Assembly (NCBI GenBank): GCA_035544875.1
Contig: DASZZP010000107.1
Location: forward strand, 124,001-188,000
From: JASLEW01 sp035544875
Lineage (GTDB): Bacteria; Acidobacteriota; Thermoanaerobaculia; Multivoradales; UBA5704
Length of the DNA stretch: 64,000 nt
Direction: 5' to 3'
Shown: positions 40,927 through 48,962 of the stretch, piece by piece
Layout of the letters: each line of letters opens with the position of its first letter
Numbering within the stretch: the stretch's first letter is position 1
Position numbers and translations under genes: made by a program
The notes under the pieces: model-generated
The model's input: only the letters and a program-made list of their open reading frames with translations
Database searches by the model: none
What the model was told of the DNA's origin: nothing

Positions 40927-41514
40927 TCAGTCTCGCGTCGAGCCTCCGCCCAGCATTCGCGACATATGGCCGGGGTGGTCGGCCAGGGCAAGGGCGATCA
41001 CCCGTTCGAGCCGGCCGTCGACGCGGATGATGTTGAGCTCGGCGGGCTCGAGGTTGACGATGTAGAGGTTGGTGATCGTGTCGGCGCCGTTGCCGCGGTA
41101 GAAGATCCAGGTGGAGCTGTCCCGCTCCTTGGCGCGGACGACCACGCTCCAGCCATTTTGCTCCAGGCGGCGCTCGAAGTCGGGCGACCAGGCCGCGGGC
41201 TCGACCGCTGCGAGGGAGCGGACCTTGTACGTCGCCACGTCGACGCTGTGGACGTTGCGGACCATGGCGAAGGCGCGCTTGGTGTCGTCATCGTCCGCCG
41301 GCACGAGGTGGATGACCCAGCGGGCAAAGCCCATCATCAGGCGCCCGACGTGGACGTGACTCTCGCGCTCGAAGGAGGCGCCGGGGAGATGCCCTTCGAT
41401 CTCCGCCTCGACCTCGCCGACCGAGGGTGTGTCCAGGCAACCCGCGAGCGGCAGCGCGGCGAGGAGCGCCAAGGCCAACGGCATGAGTGATCGGACCTGC
41501 CGATGCGTCCACAT
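40927..41514 (-). CDS. DUF4252-like lipoprotein
   Basis: A 195-residue lipoprotein: LMPLALALLAALPLAGC with lipobox LAGC and Cys26. The mature region has SVGEVEAEIEGHLPGASFER and a fold with WSVVVRAKERDSSTWIFYRG and NLYIVNLEPAELNIIRVDGRL, which resembles the DUF4252 domain, especially the strand-turn-strand near the end. ATG 41514 follows AAAGGCGG. It is the last gene of the sigma/anti-sigma operon and seems to be a cell-envelope output or sensor. Confidence 0.75.
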   Translation of the reverse strand: MWTHRQVRSLMPLALALLAALPLAGCLDTPSVGEVEAEIEGHLPGASFERESHVHVGRLMMGFARWVIHLVPADDDDTKRAFAMVRNVHSVDVATYKVRSLAAVEPAAWSPDFERRLEQNGWSVVVRAKERDSSTWIFYRGNGADTITNLYIVNLEPAELNIIRVDGRLERVIALALADHPGHMSRMLGGGSTRD

Positions 41515-41545
41515 CGTGACACCGCCTTTCGATCGGATCTATTTC

Positions 41546-42121
41546 TCAGTCTTTGTGGCTGGCGTTCTTACCGGGCACCTTCTCGAGCGCCCTCAGGTGC
41601 AGGCCGTGGCCGAGACTGCCGAGCTGCGCCGGGTCGAGGTGGCCGACGATGTTGATCAGCGCCGCCTCGTCGGGCTCCACCGAGAGCACCGCCAGGCCGA
41701 CGATCTCGCCGCCAACCTCCCTGGTGAAGATGTAGGTCTCCTCGTCCTTCTCGCGCACCCGGACCGCGGCCTTCCAGCCCTTGTCGTCGAGCCAGCGCGC
41801 TGCCTGCCCGATCCTGGCGTGGGCCTTCTCGGCACCCATCTCCTTGAGCGGCGCGATCTGGACCCGAATGGCCTTGATCTCCCCGACCAGCTTGGCGAGC
41901 TCAGGGTCGTCCTCGCGCGCGGTTTCGCCGACCATCCGCAACAGCGCCCCCTCGAGATTGATCTCGACCGAGAGTTCCTGGCGCGCAAATCCCAGCTCGC
42001 TCATCGGCAGGTATCCTGGAGCATCCTCCAGGCGCGGTTTCGGCGGCTGGGCCTGTGCGGGATAGGAGAGCACGCCGAGCAGCAAGAGAGCACAGACGCA
42101 GGCAAGGGCAAGTTTTCGCAT
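41546..42121 (-). CDS. DUF4252 secreted protein
   Basis: A 191-residue protein with a signal peptide (MRKLALACVCALLLLGVLSYPAQA). The rest matches DUF4252: LSVEINLEGALLRMVG, then IKAIRVQIAPLKEM, WKAAVRVREKDEETYIFTRE and GLAVLSVEPDEAALINIVGHLDPAQLGSLG. The 'E-x-x-ALINIVG-x-DPxxL' end is diagnostic. The gene begins just after the anti-sigma stop with AGGAG upstream, in the sigma-anti-sigma-DUF4252 order seen in other bacteria. It probably responds to envelope stress; its direct role is unknown. Confidence 0.88.
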   Translation of the reverse strand: MRKLALACVCALLLLGVLSYPAQAQPPKPRLEDAPGYLPMSELGFARQELSVEINLEGALLRMVGETAREDDPELAKLVGEIKAIRVQIAPLKEMGAEKAHARIGQAARWLDDKGWKAAVRVREKDEETYIFTREVGGEIVGLAVLSVEPDEAALINIVGHLDPAQLGSLGHGLHLRALEKVPGKNASHKD

Positions 42122-42123
42122 GA

Positions 42124-42822
42124 TCAGCTCCTATCTCGTTCCGCAACGTCCGAACGCGGCGGGATGCGGCGCGCGAGGTCCGGATCGGCGCCCAGGGTTT
42201 CTTGCAACGACCGCGAGAGGTCCCGCGCGGCGGGGAGCACCAGGTGGCGCTCGAGCACCTGGTCGCGCAGCCGCAGCGCTGCCCGCCGGCTCACCTGGTC
42301 GACGTAGGCCAGGGCGAAGCGCGCCTCGCGGGTGGCGCGGGCCATCTCCTCCGGACTGGGTGCCGGCGGCTCGCGATGCGGCCAGCGGACGATCAGTATG
42401 GCGACCAGGAGCGCGGCGCAGACTGCCGCGATCCTCGCGGCGGGCGTGAGATGCGGCAGGCGCCAGCTCGGTAGGTGGCGCGAGAGCCCCTCGAGCCGGG
42501 AGCGCCAGCGCCGCCCGAGGCGCCGGAAGCGCTGCCGGCCTTCCGCCTGGCGAGCGGCCGGCGGCGCTCCCGGCATTGCGCTCTCGCGAACGGCTGCCGC
42601 GAACGCGCGTGCCAGGACCTCCGGTGGGCAATCGAGCTCCGGCAGCGCGCGCAGACCGTGCCGCACGTCCCCGGCAAGGCGCAGCTCCTCGGCACAGGCG
42701 GGGCAGCTCCCAAGATGGGTGGCGAGCCGCGCCTGCTCGGCCGGTGAGAGCTCGCCGTCGAGGTGCGGCTCGAGCAGCGCCAGCGCTCCGGCGCAATCGA
42801 ATCGTTCAACCGACCGCGGCAT
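42124..42822 (-). CDS. Zinc-finger anti-sigma factor
   Basis: A 232-residue protein starting MPRSVERF at ATG 42822. The N-terminal zf-HC2 anti-sigma domain has LEPHLDGELSPAEQARLATHLGSCPACAEELR, including the H-x3-C-x2-C zinc site. One transmembrane helix (AAVCAALLVAILIVRW) lies near residue 145. The C-terminal part would be periplasmic. It should bind and inhibit the ECF sigma factor encoded just upstream; its start overlaps that gene by 17 bp. Confidence 0.9.
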   Translation of the reverse strand: MPRSVERFDCAGALALLEPHLDGELSPAEQARLATHLGSCPACAEELRLAGDVRHGLRALPELDCPPEVLARAFAAAVRESAMPGAPPAARQAEGRQRFRRLGRRWRSRLEGLSRHLPSWRLPHLTPAARIAAVCAALLVAILIVRWPHREPPAPSPEEMARATREARFALAYVDQVSRRAALRLRDQVLERHLVLPAARDLSRSLQETLGADPDLARRIPPRSDVAERDRS

Positions 42823-43375
42823 GGGGTACCTCCTGGCGCATCCGATCCCTGAGCTTCTGGCGCCCACGGTGGATGTGCACGCGGACCGTGTTGAGCGGGA
42901 TCTCAAGCGCCTCGCTGATTTCCTGGTACTGCAGCTCTTCGATCTCCCGCATGATGAGGACGCTTCTATAGGGCTCCGGCAGCTCCTGCAGCGCCTGGCG
43001 CAGGCGCCTTGCGAAGTCGGCCGACTGCGCCCGCTGCTCGGGGTCAGGCTCGGCGCTCGCGAGGTTCTCCATCGGATCGACGCCAGCGCCGCTGGCGCGC
43101 CGCTCCTGGTCCTCCTGGCGCGGCCTGTGGCTGCTGCCGACGCCGAGGAACCCCCCGCCCGCCCGCCGCCGCCGCAGCAGGTCGTAGCAGGCGTTGCGCG
43201 TCACCCGCATCAACCACGGGCCGAGCATCGCTCCGTCGATCCGATCGCCCTGGCGCCAGAGCCGCAGCAGAACTTCCTGGGTGACATCCTCCGCCTCTTC
43301 CCGGCTGGCGAGGAAGTAGTGGGCGAAGGTATAGACCTGGCGCTGGTGGCGGGCCACTGCGGCCTCGAAGTCCAT
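42806..43375 (-). CDS. ECF sigma factor (SigE/RpoE type)
   Basis: A 189-residue sigma factor. Region 2 is visible in QVYTFAHYFLASREEAEDVTQEVLLRLW and WLMRVTRNACYDLLRRR; region 4 in LQELPEPYRSVLIMREIEELQYQEISEALEIPLNTVRVHIHRGRQKLRD. A 40-residue linker lies between. The start ATG 43375 has GGGAGG upstream. The longer frame to 44062 overlaps an opposite gene and is not used. It is the first gene of a sigma-anti-sigma-DUF4252-DUF4252 operon and is likely autoregulated. Confidence 0.93.
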   Translation of the reverse strand: MDFEAAVARHQRQVYTFAHYFLASREEAEDVTQEVLLRLWRQGDRIDGAMLGPWLMRVTRNACYDLLRRRRAGGGFLGVGSSHRPRQEDQERRASGAGVDPMENLASAEPDPEQRAQSADFARRLRQALQELPEPYRSVLIMREIEELQYQEISEALEIPLNTVRVHIHRGRQKLRDRMRQEVPHAAVG

Positions 43376-43431
43376 CGCACCTCCCACAGCGACTAGAACG
43401 GGTTTGGCGCGAAGGAAGTTACAACCGAAAC

Positions 43432-45174
43432 CTACCCGGGGGCCGGCAGTTTCTGAATCTGGCGTCTTGGTGGCTGCTCCGGCGGGTGCGATGGGGCAGG
43501 GCGCTCGACCAGGAACCAGGCGCCCGCGGAGCGCACTCGGAGCTCGGCGAGGTGCGAGCCGAAGGCCGAGCTCAGCTCTTCGGAGGTCCCGCGCACCAGG
43601 AAATAGCGGAAGCGCGCCGCGTGGCGTGGATATGAGAAGCCCTGCGGATTCCAGTCGTCCCACTCCGCCAGCAGGTCGTCCCAGCTCTGCCCGGGCCGGA
43701 ACTTGACCGTGAGGTGATAGAGCTCGGCGAACGAGAAGAGGACGCGTCCACCTTTCTCGACCTGGTAATAGGCCGGCATGTGCAGCAGCACCGGAGCTCC
43801 AACCCGGCTCACCGCGTCGGGGTGATAGATCAGCCCCGCCAGGTTCTCGCCCGGCGCGGTCGCGGCGAGCAGGGTCGCCAGGCCGCGCGACTCGCGCTCG
43901 AAGCGCAGGAAGTCGGCCTCCGTCGCCCCGAGCTGGAGGACCACCAGCCCGCCGGCCAGCAGAGCCACCAGCCGCCGGCCGGGCCGGTTCCGGCAGGGCA
44001 GCGCCGCCACCCCGACCATGGCCGCTAGCGGCGCCATGCGGGCCGCGATCAGGTAGCCCCATGACGACTCGGGCAGGACGAAGTAGAGCAGGCCGAGCCA
44101 GGCCGCCAGGGTAGCGAAGCGGCTGCGCTCCAGCCGCTCCCGCCAGCTGGCGGCGGGCGCGGCGGCCGAGGCCGGCTCGCCGCGCGGCGCGCCCGCCGCG
44201 CCGGCCGCCTCTTCGCCCTCATCGCGCCGCGCCTCTGCCGGGCCGCGGCCAGCCGCCGGCCACAGCGCCAGCCAGAGCAGGAAGAGCACGCCCGCGGTGG
44301 CGTCGGGGTGCCCGCCGAAGAGGTGCTTGGGCAGCAGCGCCGCCTTCTCGGCCGGCGCCAGCAGCACGGTTGGCACGGCGCGCATCCGCATCTCGTAACG
44401 GCTGATCGGCGAATGCGCCTCGCCGTTCGTTCCGCTGCCGCTGCCGGCGCCGGCGCCGGAGCGCGCCAGCATGGCAGTGGCGAGCAGCAGGGCGGGCACC
44501 AGCGCCGAGAGCTGGAAGGCGAGCCGGCCGGGGCGCGGGAGGCGCACCAGCGCCAGCCAGCCGACCGCGCCGGCGAAGGCGGCGAGCATCTGCAGATGGA
44601 CGGTGTAGAACAGCAGCACCATGCCCGCCAGCAGCAGCCAAGAGCGCGCCGAGGCGCGCTCCGCGAGCAGCCGATCGGCCAGCGCCACGCCGGCCAGGAC
44701 GAGCGGGTAAGCAAGGAGGTTGTCGACGAACCCCCAGGAGAAGGCGTAGTTGTAGACCAGGGCGAGGGCCGCCAGCGCATACCAGCCCGGTCGCCCGGCG
44801 CGGCGGCAGAGCGCGAACGCCGCCGGCCCCACCGCCGCCAGCGAGAGAGCGACGACCAGCTTGCCCGCGACCTCGATGGGCATGATCCAGGCCAACCCCG
44901 CCACCAGCAGCTTCCACAGAGCGTGCGGCGCCGTCCACCAGATCTCGTAGGTCGCGGCGAAGCGGCGCACCGGATCGCCATACCAGCGCAGGATGGCGGC
45001 CAGGGCGAGCTGCTGCGGATAGTCCACCATCGGCGGAAAGGAGACCGTCCAGAGCGGCAAGGTGACCGCGACACTCGCCACACCGATCGCGCCGATCGGG
45101 CCGATCTCGCCGATCTGGCTGATCTGAGCATGGGCCGCCGGCCTGCGGCGCTGGGTCGCGGCGACCGCGGCCAT
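43432..45174 (-). CDS. Multi-spanning membrane protein, 580 aa
   Basis: Starting at ATG 45174, next to the stop of the flavoenzyme gene, the protein has about ten or more transmembrane segments (for instance AWIMPIEVAGKLVVALSLAAV and WLLLAGMVLLFYTVHLQML). A first loop contains PPMVDYPQQLALAAILRW, a pattern seen in glycosyltransferase-like or PMT-like membrane proteins. The C-terminal 200 residues are soluble (YHPDAVSRVGAPVLLHMPAY, PGQSWDDLLAEWDDW). Residues 14-30 are encoded by a 9-bp microsatellite. The function is not known; a lipid-linked-sugar transferase is only a guess. Confidence 0.75.
   Translation of the reverse strand: MAAVAATQRRRPAAHAQISQIGEIGPIGAIGVASVAVTLPLWTVSFPPMVDYPQQLALAAILRWYGDPVRRFAATYEIWWTAPHALWKLLVAGLAWIMPIEVAGKLVVALSLAAVGPAAFALCRRAGRPGWYALAALALVYNYAFSWGFVDNLLAYPLVLAGVALADRLLAERASARSWLLLAGMVLLFYTVHLQMLAAFAGAVGWLALVRLPRPGRLAFQLSALVPALLLATAMLARSGAGAGSGSGTNGEAHSPISRYEMRMRAVPTVLLAPAEKAALLPKHLFGGHPDATAGVLFLLWLALWPAAGRGPAEARRDEGEEAAGAAGAPRGEPASAAAPAASWRERLERSRFATLAAWLGLLYFVLPESSWGYLIAARMAPLAAMVGVAALPCRNRPGRRLVALLAGGLVVLQLGATEADFLRFERESRGLATLLAATAPGENLAGLIYHPDAVSRVGAPVLLHMPAYYQVEKGGRVLFSFAELYHLTVKFRPGQSWDDLLAEWDDWNPQGFSYPRHAARFRYFLVRGTSEELSSAFGSHLAELRVRSAGAWFLVERPAPSHPPEQPPRRQIQKLPAPG
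45081..45125. repeat. 9-bp microsatellite in a coding region
   Basis: Five 9-bp units on the plus strand, near-consensus CGCCGATCT (45081-45125), encode an Ile-Gly-x tripeptide repeat (ISQIGEIGPIGAIG) near the start of the membrane protein at 43432. Units differ at one to three bases. Copy-number change would keep the frame, because 9 is a multiple of 3. Confidence 0.85.
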
Positions 45175-45175
45175 G

Positions 45176-46375
45176 CTAGACGGCCTGGAACTGGGTGCGG
45201 GGGGCCTCGGCCGCGCGCTCGAGGCGGGCAAGGGAGAGCCTGGGCAGCGGGAGGCCATCGCCGAGAACCAAGGCGGCGACGTGCTCGCCCAGCGCCGGGG
45301 CCAGCTTGAAGCCGTGCCCGGAGCCGCCGCCCACCAGCCAGGCGTTGGCGGCTTCGGGGTGGCGGTCGGCGATCAAGTCGCCATCGGGACTGTTCTCGTA
45401 CTGGCAGACGCGCGCTTCGAGCAGCGGCGCGCCGGCCAGCTCGGGGAAACGGCGGGCCAGGAAGTCGCGCGCCCGCGCGAGATCGGCACCCGTTGGCAGG
45501 CGCTCGCCGGAGGTCGGGTCGAAGGGCTCGCCCCGCGTGTCGTCCGCTACCTTGAAGCCGCGATAGTCGTTGCCCGGGATGCCGTAGAAGATCCGTTCGC
45601 CGCCGAGCTCGATCCAGACCGGCAGCGAGCGCTCGCCGAAGCGTCCGGCGGCGCCGCCCGGCGGCGTGCCGAAGTAGTAGACCTCCTGGCGGGTGGGGTG
45701 CACCCGCGGTCCGAGGAGTGCGGGAAAGAGCTGGCCCAGCCAGGGACCGCAGGCGAAGACGAAGGCGTCGGCCGGCAGGCGCGAGCCGTCACCCAGCGTC
45801 AGCGGCCCCATGGCGCCGCCATCGATCGGACCCGGCAGGGCGGCGTCCTCGCGCAGCGCACCGCCGGCGGCCGCCACCTCAGCGGCCACCGCCCGGCAGG
45901 CGCGGCGGGCCGCCAGGTAGCCGGCGCGCTCCTCGTAGAAGACGGTGGCCGACTCCTCGAAACGGACCTGGGGGAAGCGCCGGCGCGCTTTGTCCAGGGA
46001 GATCTCGTAGGCCGGCAATCCCGCATCGCGCAGCAGGGGGAGCGCGGCGCGGGCATAGCCATCGGCGCCGGAGCACATCCACAGCGCGCCGGTCGGCTGG
46101 TAGAGCGGCAGGCGGCGCGAGACCTCGAGCTCGCGCCAGAGCTCGAAGGAACGGGCCACCCACTCGACATAGAGGCGATGGGGTCCGTAGATGGCGCGAA
46201 TGACGCGGGTCTCGCCGCCGGAGCTGGAGCGCGAGTTGCCCGGGCCCCAGGCGTCGACCAGCGTCACCCGCGCACCGCGCCGCAGCAGGGCGAGCGCCGA
46301 CCAGCCGCCGAAGGCGCCGGCGCCCACCACCACGACGTGCGGCGGGCGACTGCCGCCGCCGGCGCTACCGGGCAT
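45176..46375 (-). CDS. FAD-dependent amine oxidase (sarcosine oxidase/MTOX family)
   Basis: A 399-residue DAO-family flavoenzyme related to monomeric sarcosine oxidase and N-methyltryptophan oxidase (SolA). The N-terminus has HVVVVGAGAFGGWSALALLRRG (FAD GxGxxG), then DAWGPGNSRSSSGGETRVIR, diagnostic of this group. The C-terminal motif VCQYENSPDGDLIADRHP carries the cysteine that covalently holds FAD in the family. WLVGGGSGHGFKLAPALGEHVA closes the fold. It would oxidise secondary amines or N-methyl amino acids to imine plus peroxide; the substrate is unknown. It is 14 bp downstream of the NYN gene. Confidence 0.88.
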   Translation of the reverse strand: MPGSAGGGSRPPHVVVVGAGAFGGWSALALLRRGARVTLVDAWGPGNSRSSSGGETRVIRAIYGPHRLYVEWVARSFELWRELEVSRRLPLYQPTGALWMCSGADGYARAALPLLRDAGLPAYEISLDKARRRFPQVRFEESATVFYEERAGYLAARRACRAVAAEVAAAGGALREDAALPGPIDGGAMGPLTLGDGSRLPADAFVFACGPWLGQLFPALLGPRVHPTRQEVYYFGTPPGGAAGRFGERSLPVWIELGGERIFYGIPGNDYRGFKVADDTRGEPFDPTSGERLPTGADLARARDFLARRFPELAGAPLLEARVCQYENSPDGDLIADRHPEAANAWLVGGGSGHGFKLAPALGEHVAALVLGDGLPLPRLSLARLERAAEAPRTQFQAV

Positions 46376-46389
46376 CGCTCCCGCGCGGC

Positions 46390-48276
46390 TCAGGGCTGGC
46401 GCCGGCCGCTGGTCATCGCATCGCCGGTCTTGGCGAAGCCGGTGACGATGTAGGTGCCGGAGCGCTGGTCCTTCTTGAGCTTGATGATGTTTTTGCGCTC
46501 GGCGTCCTCGAGCAGCTCGGAGAAGGTGCTGTAGCCGTAGTAGCCCTCGTTGAAAGAAGGCCTCTTGCGCTGCATGGTCTGCTTGATCATCGAGCCCCAG
46601 AGCACGTCCTTGTTCTCGCGCAGCAGCGCCTGGATCGACTCCACCATGAGACTGAACGCCTCGGTCGTCTTCTTGTTGAGACCGTCGAGCTTGGGCCCCT
46701 TCTGGGCGTCGCGCCAGACGTCCTCGTAGTAGATGAACTCGTCGCAGTTGTCGACCAGCAGATTGGAGGAGGAGTTCTTGACTCCGATGCCGATCACGTA
46801 CTTGTTGTTTTCCTTGAGCTTGGACACCAGCGGCGAGAAGTCGCTGTCGCCCGACAGGATGACGAACGTGTCGAGGTGCTCCTTGGAATAGGAGAGGTCC
46901 ATCGCGTCGACGACCATCTTGATGTCGGCGCTGTTCTTGCCCGAGTAGTACTTCTGTGGGATATCGATCAGCTCAATCGCGGCCTCGTGGAACGGCCGCT
47001 TGTAGTCGCTGTAGCGCTCCCAGTCGGCATAGGCTTTCTTGACGATGATCTTGCCCTTTTCAAGCAGCCGCTCGAGGATCAGTCCGATGTCGAACTTGCT
47101 GATCTCCGAGTCGCGCACGCCGAGGGCGATGTTCTCGAAATCGCAGAACACCGCGATCTTGCGCTCCTCGTGCTGCGGCCGCTGGCGATCGGGAACGGAG
47201 ATGATGATCTCGCGGCTCATCGAGTCGAAGTCGCCTGCCGGGATGACGTAGCTCTCGCTGCCGGAGCGGAGCTCGCGGCCCTCGCGCAGCTCCCGGACCT
47301 CGCGCCCCTCTCGGGCGTCACGGTCGCGCCCCTCTCGGACGTCGCGGTTCTCGCGGGCGGCGCGCGCCGGCGCCAGCGGAGTCGGCCCTTCGCGGGTAGG
47401 CACCGGGCGCTCGCGCGGCTCCTCGTGGAGCGGCTCGTCGTCTTCTTCGCCGGCGGCGGCGGGCTCGAGCGCGGCCGGCCGGCCGTTCTTGCGCCGTCCG
47501 CCACGGCCGCGGCGCGAGCGCTTCTTCTTGACCTCGGTGCGGCCGTCTTCCTCCCGCTCCTCGCTCTCGGCCTCGCCGTCGTCGGAGTCGGCGGCGGCAT
47601 GGGCGGCCTCGGCGCCTGCCTCGAGATCGGCGAGCTCGGCACGGGCCGCGAGCGGCTCGGGCGCCGACCCGTGGAGCGGAGAGCTATCGTCGCCGCTGGC
47701 TGGGCCGGCACCGCCGGCGCCGCCCGCCTCAGGACGATCGCGAAACAGCCCCGGGTGGGAATCGAGCGCCGGCTCGAAGCGCGGCGAGGCAAGCGGCAGC
47801 GCGAAGTCGGAGCCCGCGGCGGCAGGGGCGCCGGGATCATCGGCCGGGTGAGCGGAGCCCGGCGCGGCGGACGAGGGCTCGGCCCGTGGCGGCCGGGCCT
47901 CGGCGCGCCGGCCGCGCCAGCCGCCCTCTTCGTCAGCCGGCGGGAAAAGCGGCGTCCGTGGCGCGGCAGCGGTCGGCGGGGAAAACGCGGTGGAAGAGGG
48001 CTCTTCCTGCGGCGCCGCGCCGGCCCGCGCCGGCCACAAGGGGCGCTGCTCTTCGCCGGCCGCCGCCTGCGGTCGGGCCTCGGCCACCGGCCCGCTCTCC
48101 GCATGTGGGACAGCCGCGGCGGAAGCCGCCGCTGGGGCCGGCAGGGGCACGGATTGCTCGGCAGACACGACGCCCTCGGCGGCGCTGGAAGCGCTCGGCG
48201 GCGAGGGTTTTTCTGACTCTGGTTTCTCTTCGTTCTCGGCGCCCTCGGAAGTCGGGCGAAGCCACCATGGACTCAA
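46390..48276 (-). CDS. NYN-domain ribonuclease-like protein with OST-HTH and long disordered N-terminus
   Basis: A 628-residue protein. Residues 1-350 are acidic or Arg/Pro/Ala-rich and disordered, with a basic block KKKRSRRGRGGRRKNGRP. Residues 373-520 are a NYN (PIN-like) domain: KIAVFCDFENIALG with Asp379 and Asn382, SADIKMVVDAMDLSY and VILSGDSDFSPLVSKLKE (Asp477, Asp479), the expected metal-binding acidic residues. Residues 535-615 resemble an OST-HTH/LOTUS RNA-binding domain (FSLMVESIQALLRE, KQTMQRKRPSFNEGYYGYSTFSELL). It likely cleaves or binds RNA. The start is TTG 48276, with AGGGA upstream. Confidence 0.85.
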   Translation of the reverse strand: MSPWWLRPTSEGAENEEKPESEKPSPPSASSAAEGVVSAEQSVPLPAPAAASAAAVPHAESGPVAEARPQAAAGEEQRPLWPARAGAAPQEEPSSTAFSPPTAAAPRTPLFPPADEEGGWRGRRAEARPPRAEPSSAAPGSAHPADDPGAPAAAGSDFALPLASPRFEPALDSHPGLFRDRPEAGGAGGAGPASGDDSSPLHGSAPEPLAARAELADLEAGAEAAHAAADSDDGEAESEEREEDGRTEVKKKRSRRGRGGRRKNGRPAALEPAAAGEEDDEPLHEEPRERPVPTREGPTPLAPARAARENRDVREGRDRDAREGREVRELREGRELRSGSESYVIPAGDFDSMSREIIISVPDRQRPQHEERKIAVFCDFENIALGVRDSEISKFDIGLILERLLEKGKIIVKKAYADWERYSDYKRPFHEAAIELIDIPQKYYSGKNSADIKMVVDAMDLSYSKEHLDTFVILSGDSDFSPLVSKLKENNKYVIGIGVKNSSSNLLVDNCDEFIYYEDVWRDAQKGPKLDGLNKKTTEAFSLMVESIQALLRENKDVLWGSMIKQTMQRKRPSFNEGYYGYSTFSELLEDAERKNIIKLKKDQRSGTYIVTGFAKTGDAMTSGRRQP

Positions 48277-48595
48277 GATCTATTCCCTTTCTCGAGCACG
48301 TTGCGAGCTCGCAGGCAGGGCCGCGCGAAAGGGCGCGGCCTCCAGATTGGGCCGCCGGTCAGATAGATCGCCCGGCGGTCGTCGAAGATGCGGGGCCGGC
48401 TGAGGAGCAGTGGGCGGTGCCAGACGTTGCGGGTCAAAGGCCACAGCAGAGGAGGGGCGGGCCGGCTAACCAATTGAAGTGTAACACGATTCGCGCAGCC
48501 GAATGCAGGGGAAACCGCCTTACCGGCGTCCACCGGTCGGCCGGCGGTCGGCCGGTTCCCCCGCTCGGCGTGCCGGCGAGTCCGCCAACGCCGTC
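48277..48595. other. Intergenic stretch with short direct repeat
   Basis: This 319-bp stretch lies between two minus-strand genes. It holds a short tandem repeat of CGGTCGGCCGG near 48535-48557. No supported gene is present; a frame at 48273-48533 (minus) has no start signal or motif. The NYN promoter should be here, since an AT-rich tract (TTGAAGTGTAACACGATT) lies around 48474-48491. Confidence 0.45.
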
Positions 48596-48904
48596 TCAGT
48601 CGAGATCGAACGGCCGAGGGGGACGGCCTTCGTCCGGTTCTTCCTCGGCCCGCCGCATCGCCTCGCGGAACTTCTCCTCCAGCAGCCGATCGCGGTCCTT
48701 GATTGCCGCCACTTCCCGCTGGAAGACATCCTCGGCCCGCGCCTTGTCCTGGTCGAGTCCCTGGAGCAGCGACTCGAGGTCCTTGCCGCCTGCCGGCGGA
48801 ACCTTGGCGCGGCGGTGCGACAGGACCTCGCCGGTGGCCGCATCGACCACCAGCTCAGAGTTGCAGTCCGGACAGCGCAGGGTGAGCTTGCGGGTTTCTG
48901 CCAC
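48596..48904 (-). CDS. Small zinc-ribbon, coiled-coil protein
   Basis: A 102-residue protein from GTG 48904. It begins with one zinc-ribbon-like CxxC (LRCPDCNSELVVDAATGEVL); a second CxxC is missing, so zinc binding by one protomer is uncertain. The rest is a charged helix (LESLLQGLDQDKARAEDVFQ, then REVAAIKDRDRLLEEKFREA) that should form a coiled coil. No signal peptide is present. The longer in-frame opening to 49366 overlaps the next gene and is not used. The function is unknown. Confidence 0.7.
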   Translation of the reverse strand: MAETRKLTLRCPDCNSELVVDAATGEVLSHRRAKVPPAGGKDLESLLQGLDQDKARAEDVFQREVAAIKDRDRLLEEKFREAMRRAEEEPDEGRPPRPFDLD

Positions 48905-48962
48905 CCGCCTATTGTACCGCGGGCGGGCGGCGGGCTCTCTCCGCCCGGGGCCGCCCGTCGAG

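Noticed and set aside
48273..48533. 86-codon minus-strand ORF upstream of the NYN gene
   Set aside because: No ribosome-binding site, no motif, and it overlaps the likely promoter and the TTG start of the NYN gene.
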